A stretch of 64,000 nucleotides of DNA from CAZJYI01 sp964550025 (GTDB taxonomy: Bacteria > Verrucomicrobiota > Kiritimatiellia > UBA8416 > CAYOBW01). The stretch lies in the NCBI GenBank assembly GCA_964550025.1, contig CAZJYI010000033.1, positions 1-64,000 of the forward strand, written 5' to 3'. Of this stretch, positions 38,501-46,100 are shown piece by piece (position 1 is the first letter of the stretch; each line of letters starts with the position of its first letter). The notes under the pieces are model-generated. The model made no database searches, had not been told where the DNA came from, and worked only from the letters and a program-made list of their open reading frames with translations. Both the position numbers and the translations under genes were made by a program.

Positions 38501-38980
38501 TGTGAATTCGCTCCCGACCCAGGCAAGCCCATAAGCCAGGTCGGCATATTGCCGGGGATAGGAAGGCATATAGCCGTGCACGGGCGTCAGGCCGTCCGGG
38601 TGAACAAGGGCCAGGTACTCGCCACCGCTGTTCAGCCTGAAGTTGGCGTGCAGCTCCTGTCCGGCAACGGCACGGTTCTTGCCGGATGCGAAGACAATGG
38701 CGAAGCCGCCGGGTGGCACGTTCGTCGAAGCAAACGCCCACTTCTGCAGATCGCCGACATCGTCGGTCAGAAACCACCCACCCAGGTTAACGTTGGTTGC
38801 GGCAGCGTTGTGGATCTCGACCCAATCGGAATAGTCGCCGTCCTCGTCCCGTAGCCCGGAGCTGTTGACGGCCATGAACTCGCTAATGCAGAACGACTCC
38901 GCGCCACGGCCACACGGCGCGGCGGACAGCAAACAGGCAGCAACAATCACAATCAGATTGTGGGCACAGTCCCTCTTCAT
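32549..38980 (-). CDS. Giant secreted CotH/lamin-tail/LamG surface protein
   Basis: A 2,143-residue protein with a signal peptide (LIVIVAACLLSAAPCGRG). Domains in order (approximate residues): lamin-tail domain 29-125; galactose-binding-like 185-335; chitobiase C-terminal-like repeat 374-440; CotH kinase-like 500-905 (YFHLYINGLYWGVYNVTERP); second chitobiase-like repeat 940-1000; lamin-tail domains 1002-1170, 1177-1320 and 1324-1497; Ig-like 1500-1590; DUF2341 1684-1790; LamG 1794-1993; calcium-type TSP3 repeats 2011-2057 (DHDGDGMPDAWE, DRDGDGLSNAGEYVAGTDP). CotH proteins phosphorylate spore-coat proteins in Bacillus; here a surface or matrix role is inferred. Such giants are frequent in PVC bacteria. 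It converges with the AraC gene. Confidence 0.9.
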   Translation of the reverse strand: MKRDCAHNLIVIVAACLLSAAPCGRGAESFCISEFMAVNSSGLRDEDGDYSDWVEIHNAAATNVNLGGWFLTDDVGDLQKWAFASTNVPPGGFAIVFASGKNRAVAGQELHANFRLNSGGEYLALVHPDGLTPVHGYMPSYPRQYADLAYGLAWVGSEFTLLDTNAPCRAFVPSDGSLGTNWLAAAGFDDSGWRNGRTAAGYDVDRFPQYGNDIIGLDLEDLMHDRSPTAYIRIPFVHSLSNGVDRLTLRMKYDDGFAAYVNGARIASTNAPGSLEWSSAATDTHPDAQALQFVDFDFFPRAGLLRPGTNMLAIHGLNHGSGSSDFLILPELVGAELTADIDSERYFATPTPGDINADDYLGIVADTKFSVDRGFYTNAFTVAVTTGDDGATIRYTLDGSEPTPSHGSDYTVPIAITNTTALRAAAFKAGYRPTNVDTHTYIFPAEVARQPVAPVGFPSEWVTSGGARANADYEMDPEITGHPLYSNRVEKALLALPTISLVTDVNHLFDSQTGLYANPKSEGVAWERPVSMEVIHPSGRAGSQVDCALRVYGGSSRSTDFPKKTLRLLFKGEYGATRLEYPLFEDDPFCSRAVDAFDTIILRGGHNNTWIHRHWFQAFRSQYIRDQWVRDAQLDMGSPSCHGTYFHLYINGLYWGVYNVTERPSAPFLASYFGGEKEDYDAQNVNQAIDGDLTAWNTMMAMANAGLADNADYEAIQEYLDVPQLTDYMLVNFYVGNDDWDGHNWYAGRKREPGAGYRFFSWDAELCISRHITSQPPPEPEYDTILGINKVTMSRNNKPSRVFTKLRDNAEFRLLCADHIHRHMFNDGLLTPSNTVARWVQRHEQVFDALVAESARWGDYKRDVDSGKYSPDDYDLFHTDEHYLAHQEWLLNGYFQRRHNIVLNQLKAVNCYPDTPSPVFSRFGGAITNGSLLAISSAYPIFYTLDGSDPREYGAGNAVGTSYGGPIALARTTHVKARARDGGEWSALAEAVFTLDAPSPLRVTEIMYNPRRPSAGETNDAPLRMDFEFLELQNTGTAEIGLAGVELIDGVRFEFTHGAVATLSPGERVLVVRDEGAFKSRYPGWPAMHVAGEFVFPVDALADDGEEIELVDGLGRTIERFDYDDDWYPNTDGSGFSLEAIDPGGPATRSGAAAWRASSYVDGSPGAADPGLYPTDARIVISEVLAHQDHPDGDPGDWIELCNEGAEAVGIGGWYLSDSPNRPAKYRIPDGTLLPRGGRVVFNEHDHFGANAPGVGTNGFALSELGDLVVLSSGTNGTLTGYYAVEDFGASDRDAAIGRYVKRDGDIDFTILGAPTPGSSNAMPRVGPVVISEIMYNPPGDDRLEFIELYNAAATNVPLHDVSRPGNAWTLRGAVDFTFPAGVSIPATSFVLVIRTDTNTFRAAYPGSPAGVALFGPYGGQLDNAGESLRLFRPGEPEPQTGEVPEIPVDRVKYNDREPWPRDADGEGASLVRRDLAGYGNDSANWAAAHGSGTPGAHRPVVSLASPANNGVIFAPCAVALSAIVDTDRLSAVSAVEFLRDGKVVASDGSAPYAGVFDVTGPGTVELAARVVHGGGSITSETVCVHAVLVETRPATAVTDRSAKLNGRVLGPAAVDATLFWGSADGGTNADAWAYGVSLGSISNAAIALPVTGLIRGEGYAYRLRAKAGGRTGWSAGGAVFAPHVFAAWTRTLAIRLAGYERGTALTNFPALVRLGAHVDGFDYDQFAVNGGGDLRFADEAGRALNYEIDSWNPAGTSIVWVQVPEVRGTGTLVRAYWGHPAAQPPPCTTNGATWSEGYKAVWHLGGDTLDSVTGVRSAVDYGTAAAAGVAGNGRLLGGSGHIDPVFVSREWYWLHMVGGLTVNLWANPAPDQNSRVFGTQSGGLDLYVGLVGDRFLNWRFAVQSGETTALAASAGQWQMVGLVLDAGQAVAYCDGDSAAVGTFTEFVPDTRSLLGGVNVSGVATDLFSGVLDEVRLSEVARSGDWLWAEHATVADHATFTRYGVVVGTTADHDGDGMPDAWEADRLGGTDAAAGADRDGDGLSNAGEYVAGTDPANAASTFALSLALSNGLPVVTAPTVDASAWPPGSLRYYSLECGTNTVGSRWLGVPGWTNVLGQGQTIRHVGAGTGSRGFYRGRVRLEE

Positions 38981-39546
38981 AGCCCCATTATGTCATAGAA
39001 ACCTGAGACGTGCCACCCATGCGACCGGAGTCACGCCCAGGCACACCGGGACAAAACGTACTGGGACACACCCCGCACAGGCCCACAAACAACGTCAACG
39101 GCAACTACGTACGGGGATACGTACGGGGACATACCCCACATGCGGACGGGGTGCGGACGGGGACATACCCCGCAAGCTACCCCGCAAGCGCAAGCGAGTG
39201 GGCGCTGCCGCCCCGTGGGCGGCGGTCATATGGACAGGGACATACCCTTAACGCGAGACGGCCCCGAATGATGCACCCGGTGGCAGCCGCAGAACGCATG
39301 ACGCGGCACCCGCCACAGTCGAGGCATGCCGACCACAGAGGGATGGAGACGAACCGCTCAGATTGACTGTACGCGAATGCTGGAGAGGAAGTATGAAACG
39401 CGCTGGTACCTATGGGTCTTGACGGCGAGGAAGGCCGGACAATCCCCGGAGACTGGAAGCTGTTGATGCGGCTCAACCGTCTGACTGTGCCGCTGAGCAG
39501 CTTGAGCACAACGCGATACTGCTAAGGATAGCGCGACTGTCTTGTG
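38981..39546. other. 566-bp intergenic region with REP cluster
   Basis: Apart from the hairpin cluster at 39063-39247, no gene or tRNA is seen. The region separates the giant CotH gene from the RAYT gene. Confidence 0.6.
39063..39247. repeat. Cluster of four GGG-ACATA-CCC hairpins beside the RAYT gene
   Basis: Copies lie at 39063-39074 (GGGACACACCCC), 39125-39137 and 39159-39171 (GGGGACATACCCC), and 39237-39247 (GGGACATACCC). This is the reverse-strand form of the GGGTRTGTCCC repeats found at 27933-28230. They end 300 bp from the transposase stop codon. Confidence 0.85.
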
Positions 39547-40560
39547 TCATCCGGCAGGCACGATGATAGGGTTGTCTTTGAATGGACGAATCGTGCAGAG
39601 GTCGCCCCAATTGCAGCCGGTCATCTTGCAGGGCACGCCGGGATGCCGTTCGCCCATTGCCCAGGGATGCCGCTGCATGACGTCCTCGATGTACGCCCGG
39701 GAGCCGAGTGCGAGACCTTCCGTGAAGTAGCGCACACGGCAGCGAAGAACAATGTCCAAGGGCAGTTCACCGTCCGCATCCAGCACCTTCTGTACTTCTT
39801 CGGGGGAAAACCCGGGCTTCAGCGGGGCGCCGGTCTCGCTGAGTCCCCGGGCACGGCCGCTAATGTACAGAAGCCGCCGGTATTGCCCGGCCGCCTTTGC
39901 CCAGTCGGGATTCCGTCCTCGGGAGAGCATCACCAGACCGATCCCCTCCCGAGCCTCCTGGGAACCCGCCACAGCCTCGGCATAGCCGCACCAACGGTAG
40001 TGTGCCGGGTCGTGTTCCAAGTGGGCCCTCACGGCATTCAAATCGATATAGGCAGCCATCGCGCTGAGCACATTCACGCCTCCGCCTGCCAATATGCTCT
40101 TGAAACGCCCTTCCCACAGCGTGCCCTTGCGATCGTGGCGATCGTTGTAGGACTGGCTGAATCGCTGCAGGAGGGTCTTGCTGAACTCAGACAGATCGTA
40201 CATCCGATAGGTGTATCGCAGCTTCAGTGCTTCCGCGGCATCATCCTGCCCCTTCTCGCGGTAACGGCAAAGAGCCTTTTCTACCCGGCGGACCTCGCGT
40301 TTGCTGTATAACTGCCGCAGACGCCTGAGAAGCTCGTCATCGCTCACCTTTCGACGTTTGGGAACGTGCAGGAGAATATGAAAGTGGTTGGAGAGAACGG
40401 CGTAGGTCAGCACTTTGACGCCGCAAAAGGCCTCGACCCGGCGCATAAGGTCCACAAATAGCTCCCTTTCCTCCCGGGTGAAGATCTTCCGCCGGTCGAT
40501 TACACGTGAAAATACATGGTAGTTGGCGGCTCTTTCTTCCTTGATACGCGGCTTTCTCAT
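39547..40560 (-). CDS. REP-associated tyrosine transposase (RAYT, Y1 transposase family)
   Basis: About 337 residues from ATG 40560 (a GTG three bases earlier is possible). RAYTs are single-strand nucleases of the HUH class that cut at REP hairpins. The HUH motif is seen as His59-Phe-His61 (YAVLSNHFHILL), with a candidate catalytic tyrosine at 138 (FSQSYNDRHDRKGTLWEGRFKS). The length of about 340 is typical for RAYTs that carry a C-terminal extension (here HPWAMGERHPGVPCKMTGC). It has no neighbouring transposase genes or insertion-sequence ends. Clusters of short hairpins flank it on both sides (39063-39247 and 40692-40823), as expected for a transposase with its own REPs. Confidence 0.92.
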   Translation of the reverse strand: MRKPRIKEERAANYHVFSRVIDRRKIFTREERELFVDLMRRVEAFCGVKVLTYAVLSNHFHILLHVPKRRKVSDDELLRRLRQLYSKREVRRVEKALCRYREKGQDDAAEALKLRYTYRMYDLSEFSKTLLQRFSQSYNDRHDRKGTLWEGRFKSILAGGGVNVLSAMAAYIDLNAVRAHLEHDPAHYRWCGYAEAVAGSQEAREGIGLVMLSRGRNPDWAKAAGQYRRLLYISGRARGLSETGAPLKPGFSPEEVQKVLDADGELPLDIVLRCRVRYFTEGLALGSRAYIEDVMQRHPWAMGERHPGVPCKMTGCNWGDLCTIRPFKDNPIIVPAG

Positions 40561-40912
40561 CACTCAGCTCCCATTACTCGATTCTGATTTCATGGCTATC
40601 GACAGCGCCCTCTACAACACAGAAGGCCGCTGCCGGCGCTCATTCCGGAAAAAAGTGAAAATATTTTCACACCGGGTGCCGCTTGCGTTCAGGGTCTGTC
40701 CCCGCATTGCACCGCGTTCAGGGGTCTGTCCCCGCGCCCTGCCGTCCCCGCAGATCCCGCCACATCGTGGTCTGTCCCCGCACTGGCGCCGCATCAGCCG
40801 CGTTCAGGGTCTGTCCCTGAACGGGAGTCCTGGGCTGGGTTCGGATTGGGGCGGATTTGCATTCTGTGGGTGACTTGGGTTGCATTCCGGCGTAGCATGC
40901 GTCCGTGCATTG
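40561..40912. other. 352-bp intergenic region with REP cluster
   Basis: This lies between the start of the RAYT gene (minus) and the M28 peptidase (plus). It contains the hairpin cluster described below. No promoter consensus stands out. Confidence 0.55.
40692..40823. repeat. Cluster of four GGG-TCTGT-CCC hairpins beside the RAYT gene
   Basis: Copies lie at 40692-40703, 40721-40733, 40769-40779 and 40807-40817, three of them preceded by GTTCAG or GCGTTCAG. The last forms a longer perfect stem, CGTTCAGGG-TCTGT-CCCTGAACG (40801-40823). The cluster begins 130 bp upstream of the RAYT start. Confidence 0.88.
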
Positions 40913-41935
40913 ATGAAGATCCTGCCGACAAGCGGAGCGGAATGGAGGGCCTGGCTGGTTCGGGTTGTCATCTTCCTTGCCTGCCTGGGCGCACTCGTTC
41001 ACTATATGAGCAGCATGCCGGGCATATCGTACAAGGGGCCGCTGAAACCGCTCACGGAAGAGGAGACGGATCTCCGAGACAGCCTTCGAGGGCATGTCGT
41101 CCGGCTTGGCCGGGAGATAGGTGAACGGCACGTCTGGCTCCCTTCCAAGCTGGAAGCTGCCGCGACATTCATCGAAGGCGAACTCGCGTCGTGCGGCTAC
41201 ACCGTCCGGAGTCAGGAGTATACGGCCGAGCGTGTCGTGGTGCGAAACATCGAGGCGGAATTGCCGGGATCTGACAACGCGAACGAGGTCATCATCGTCG
41301 GCGCGCACTATGATTCGGTTTCGGGGAGTCCCGGCGCCAACGACAACGGCTCGGGCGTGGCTGCGCTGCTCGAGCTGGCGAGGGCAATGGCAGGAGAGGC
41401 CCCCGCGCGAACGGTGCGTTTCGTGGCCTTCGTGAACGAAGAGCCGCCGTTCTTCATGACCAAGAAGATGGGCAGCCGTGTCTATTCGGCCCGCTCAGCC
41501 GAACGCGGCGAGAAGATCGTGGCCATGATCGCACTGGAGACGATCGGCTGCTACTCGGACGAGCCGGGCAGCCAGGCCTATCCGCCCCTTTTCAACCTGC
41601 TCTACCCGGACACAGGGAACTTCATCGGTTTCGTCGGCAACCTGAGATCGCGGTCGCTGGTGCGCAGAATGCTCGGCCTCTTCCGCAGACACGCGTCTTT
41701 TCCCTCCGAGGGCTGCGCAGCTCCGGGCTGGGTCACGGGCATTGGGTGGTCCGACCACTGGTCGTTCTGGGAGGAGGGCTTCCCCGCCATCATGATTACA
41801 GACACCGCACCGTTTCGATACCGCCATTACCACAGCACGGATGACACCCCGGACAAGATCGACTACGATCGTATGGCACGAGTCGTTGCCGGGCTGATCG
41901 ACCCTATTCGAGAGTTGGCCGACAACGGACCGTAA
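40913..41935 (+). CDS. M28 family zinc aminopeptidase, membrane-anchored
   Basis: A 340-residue protein with an N-terminal hydrophobic segment (about 14-30, WLVRVVIFLACLGALVH) that should anchor it facing outward or serve as a signal. The M28 fold binds two zinc ions: His132 and Asp134 (GAHYDSV), Asp144 (GANDNGSG), Glu176/Glu177 (VNEEPPFF), and a C-terminal His in HYHSTDDTPD. Such enzymes remove N-terminal residues from peptides. The start is taken at ATG 40913, though no clear ribosome binding site is seen and TTG 40880 is possible. A TMEM43 gene follows after 24 bp with its own ribosome site, so the two may share a transcript. Confidence 0.9.
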   Translation: MKILPTSGAEWRAWLVRVVIFLACLGALVHYMSSMPGISYKGPLKPLTEEETDLRDSLRGHVVRLGREIGERHVWLPSKLEAAATFIEGELASCGYTVRSQEYTAERVVVRNIEAELPGSDNANEVIIVGAHYDSVSGSPGANDNGSGVAALLELARAMAGEAPARTVRFVAFVNEEPPFFMTKKMGSRVYSARSAERGEKIVAMIALETIGCYSDEPGSQAYPPLFNLLYPDTGNFIGFVGNLRSRSLVRRMLGLFRRHASFPSEGCAAPGWVTGIGWSDHWSFWEEGFPAIMITDTAPFRYRHYHSTDDTPDKIDYDRMARVVAGLIDPIRELADNGP

Positions 41936-41959
41936 ACCGCAGAGACAAGGAGGCACGAC

Positions 41960-43120
41960 ATGGCAGCAGACAGTCACACAGTAATCACCAGCGAATCATG
42001 GGGCAGCCGCCTCGGCAACGCCATCAAGGGCGTGGTCGTGGGACTGGTCCTTTTCGTGGCCGCGTTCCCGCTTCTATTCTGGAACGAGGGTCGGGCCGTG
42101 AAACGTTACAAGACGCTAAAGGAGGGAGGCGGCAGCGTCATCACCGTCCCGGCCGACAACGTCGACGCGATGAACCAGGGCAAACTGGTCCACCTGACGG
42201 GGCGCGCGACGACGGAGGAAACGCTCAACGATCCCGTGTTCGGTGTGTCGGCCAACGCACTCAAGCTCAAGCGCACGGTAGAGATGTACCAGTGGAAGGA
42301 GAGCTCCAGCAGCAGTACGAAGAAGAAGGTCGGTGGACGCACCGAAACGAAGAAGACCTACACCTACAGAAAGACATGGTCGGAGAGTCGTATCGACTCG
42401 TCCGGGTTTGACAATCCCTCCGGGCACGAGAACCCGGGGACCATGCCGCACAAATCAACAACACTGGTCGCCAAGAACGTGCGCCTGGGCGCGTTCAAGC
42501 TCTCGCCGGCGCTCGTGGCCAAGATCGGAGGATTCTCCCCCCTGACCGTGTCGGCCGACACGCCGGTACCTGACGGAATAGGAGAAGAGGCCAAGCTGCA
42601 TGGCAGCGGGTTCTACATCGGTGCGGATCCCGGATCGCCGCAGATCGGGGACATACGCGTCGGGTTTGAGGCGGCGATGCCGGCGGACGTGAGTGTCATT
42701 GCCAGCCAGGTCAACGACACGTTCGCGCCCTACACGGCCAAGGCAGGCGGCACGATCGAACTGCTTCAGATGGGCGTTCACACCTCGGAAGTCATGATCG
42801 CGAAGGCCCAGGCCAGCAACCGCATGCTAACCTGGATCCTGCGGCTGGTCGGTTTTGTGCTCATGATGATCGGGCTCAACATGTTCTTCCGGCCGCTCTC
42901 CGTGCTGGGCGACGTACTGCCGATTCTCGGGACGCTCGTGGGGGCGGGGATCGGCATCGTGTGCTTCCTGATCGCCGCGGCCCTTTCGACGGTGACGGTA
43001 GCCATCGCCTGGGTGGTCTATCGACCGCTTCTGGGCATCGCACTGCTTGTTGTCGCGGTGGTTCTCATCGTTGTTGTCGGAGGCAAACTCAGGAAGGGCG
43101 CCAAGCAGCAACAGGCGTGA
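41960..43120 (+). CDS. TMEM43 (LUMA) family membrane protein
   Basis: A 386-residue protein starting at ATG 41960 with AAGGAGG upstream. One hydrophobic helix near the N-terminus (about 24-42, GVVVGLVLFVAAFPLLFWNEGRAV) and three to four at the C-terminus (about 285-378) flank a large soluble domain. The LFWNEGRAVKR block after the first helix and the terminal helices are typical of TMEM43/DUF1625. In animals this is a nuclear-envelope protein; in bacteria its role is not known. A coiled Ser/Lys-rich stretch SSSSSTKKKVGG is a local insertion. It converges with a glycosidase gene, with a strong hairpin in between. Confidence 0.85.
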   Translation: MAADSHTVITSESWGSRLGNAIKGVVVGLVLFVAAFPLLFWNEGRAVKRYKTLKEGGGSVITVPADNVDAMNQGKLVHLTGRATTEETLNDPVFGVSANALKLKRTVEMYQWKESSSSSTKKKVGGRTETKKTYTYRKTWSESRIDSSGFDNPSGHENPGTMPHKSTTLVAKNVRLGAFKLSPALVAKIGGFSPLTVSADTPVPDGIGEEAKLHGSGFYIGADPGSPQIGDIRVGFEAAMPADVSVIASQVNDTFAPYTAKAGGTIELLQMGVHTSEVMIAKAQASNRMLTWILRLVGFVLMMIGLNMFFRPLSVLGDVLPILGTLVGAGIGIVCFLIAAALSTVTVAIAWVVYRPLLGIALLVVAVVLIVVVGGKLRKGAKQQQA

Positions 43121-43158
43121 AGCACACCGGCTGACCTATTCCTGTCGGGAACGAACCG

Positions 43159-43183
43159 GGCCCGCGCTCGCCGAGCGCGGGCC
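43159..43183. terminator. Bidirectional terminator-like hairpin
   Basis: The perfect stem GGCCCGCGCTC, loop GCC, GAGCGCGGGCC lies between two convergent genes. No long T tract follows on either strand (ACTCTTC on the plus side), so termination is likely but not proven. Confidence 0.65.
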
Positions 43184-43188
43184 ACTCT

Positions 43189-46100
43189 TCACGGGTTCCC
43201 GGCCACGAGTGTGAAGCGGAACTTCTCCCCGAAGGTGGCACGGCCGGCGGCAGACATGTGCAACACGACCTCGGTCTCCGCGGCAAGAGCGTCGGTGAGA
43301 AGGAACTCGCGAGTTTCCGCGTCGTGCAGGTACGGCGTGTTCGCCAGGATCGGAGCGCGTACGGCGATCTGTGACCCGGGAGCGGAGACGACGAACACGC
43401 CGCCCGGCTTCTGGACCGCGGCGGCCGGGCAGACCCACCGGGCTTCCTGCAGGTTGCCGACGGAAGCCACGGCGCGAACGGGCACGCCCTTCGGCACGGG
43501 CATGCGGGCGCCGGGCGCAACACGTTGCCAGGCGCCGTTCCCGCAGCGAAGCCGCACAGCGTTGAACTCGGCGTTCAGGTACTTGGGCGGGTTCCTGCCC
43601 GTGTACGGCGTATTCCCCACCGCCACGAGCGGCGTGTTGCAGCTCGTCGTGCCCGTGCCGGCCGTTCGAATGCCGAGCGCCTTCCCCTCGCGTCGCGCGT
43701 CCGCACAGGCCTGCGCGCCGTCATTGAAGGCAACGTGCCAATAGCCGCCCGGGTGTGCATCGCGATCGAACGTGTACCAGGTTTCCGGCTCTGGCCATGG
43801 GCGGTCGCTCTGGATGCGTCCCGCGTAGCGGGCAATCAGCCGCGCCGCCGCACGCGGCGTCCCATCCGGGTTCATGATCCCGAAATCGCTGCGTTCGTCG
43901 ACCCGGTAGCCACCGGGCCACCACCACGGCACGGTGCCGTTGGCGCCCGTCTCGAGAACCATTCTGTAGAACAGGTCATGGTACTCGGCCTGGATATCCA
44001 TGAGCCGCGGATCGGGCTGTTGAGCCGTCGCGTCCCAGACACTCTTGCCGAATTCCGACCAGATGATCGGTTTCCCGCCGGTCGTGAAATGCACGAAACG
44101 CGTAATGAAGCAGGCTGCATCATAGCCCGCCTGGCTGTTGCGAATGGCGTACCCTTCGGGGCAAATGAAGTCAATGTGCTTGACGGTCGCCGTCAACGTG
44201 AAGTCGTGCGGCAACGTGTTGCCCTGGCGGAAACTCACCAGGTGGTTCGGGTCGATGCGACGAAGGGCCGTGACGGCGTCATTCCATTTGCGGCTCATGA
44301 GGTCGTCCATGAACCGCCGGTAGGCCGCCACCATTCGGCGCCAGGCGCCATCCTCCCGCATCTGCTCGTCCGTGGGCGAGGTGGGCTGTCCGTTCTTGCG
44401 CGGCACGGAGATGCCCCAGTCCTTTTCCGCATCTTCAACGCTGCCGTACCTGTCCCCGAGCCACCGGGCCCAGTCGCGATCCCACCGTCCGCGGTTGTGG
44501 GCATGAAACAGGTGGTTGCCCGGCTCCCAGATGATATCGTAGGCAAAGATGTGCGGATTCACCGTCAGCCGGCCGGCTGCTACCAGTCTCCTGAATTCGG
44601 CCTCTTTCTCCCTGAAGTGAAGCGGTGAAGCCCAGGTGACGAAGAGGTTGACCTTAATCCCATGGCGACCGCAACGCCGAAGGAAGTCCAGCAGATTGGG
44701 AAGCTCGTCGCCGTGCAGCCACTGGATGCTGACCAGGTTGATCCCGAGAGCCGCCATTGTACCGAGATCTCTCTCGACCGCCTCGCCGTCGTACCACCGC
44801 TTCTGCAGCCAGTGTCCGAAGTAATCATCGCGTTCAAGCCCGGCAACGTAGAGCGGCCAGTAGTTGACGCCAACCGGATGCCACTTGCGGCCATGGAGAT
44901 AGAAGTCGCCGCCCCGCGCGGTGATGAAGGCGTCGGCGGGCGGTGGATCGTCCGCCAGCACGGAAAACCCGTGTTCGATCGCATCGATCACATGTCCTGA
45001 ACGCAGCAGGTCGCAGCGGACAACGTAGTCATTGCCCGGTTCGCCTCGTTTCCAGGACGTCGCCGCCGTGCGCACCCCGTAGGGCGACGTATCGACTTCG
45101 ATCGTCTGGTCCAGAAGCGCCTTGGCGGCCCCGGCTTCTCGGATGCGGATCCGTACGGGCAGCCGTTCCGGGCGCGGCGCCTTACTGACGATCTTGAAGC
45201 CGATGCGGACCGGCTCCCCATCGCGGTAGATGCGTCGACCCGTGCCGGCCTCGGCGAAGAACAGCCCACGGCCCAGGACACGAATCGACGACAGCACGAC
45301 ACGTTGGAGCTGTTCATCACCCAGAAGATCGGTTTCTCTGAAACCGAACGACAGCACGTTCCCCCGTACAAGCGGGTCGACGCTGAGGAGCATCGATCCC
45401 ACAATGCCGCGTACGGTGCCGCCGCCATCTCGCGCCACCAGCAGCGGCACCCATCGGTAAGGCAGGTTGAGTCCGGTGCCCTTGCCGGCAGGGCGCGGAT
45501 GGGCGCAGACGAGCGGTGACGGTGCGACAGTACGCGCGGACACGTCGATCAAGGGCTGTCCGGCGGCGGTTTGCAGGACCGCGGCACCGTGGGACGCGAA
45601 TACCTTGTATGGCGGACTGACGGACTCGATGACGGGCGGGTCTGTCCCCGCCGGCTCGGCACAGCCGCTGAACGGGTTGGGAGCGCTACCCAGGTCGTCG
45701 ATCCAGAAGCGGTGTTCGCCGGCAGCCACACGGGGCGTATGGGTGGTGGAAAGGCCGAAGTTGACTTGCTTGACGCCGTCCATGCGCACGCGGTCACCTG
45801 TCCCCCCCCGACGACGACCCGTCGGTGAATCATACCAGTAGCGAAATCGCCCTGGGTCCAGCGCGTGGGACTGCCACTCCGTCGTCAGCGGCACAACGGC
45901 AATCCATCGCGAACCGTCCTTTTCGACCAGTTCAACCGACATCTGGGGTGTGTCCCCGTCCCCCCGTGCGGCCAGGCACAGCAGGTCGTGCCCCTCCGGG
46001 AACGCGTTCTCGAGGTCGGGGGAGTACCACGTATCCCATCGGGTCAGCTTCACGCAATGATACTCGAGGCAGCTTCCCGCGCCGGAACGCCCCCCGGGCA

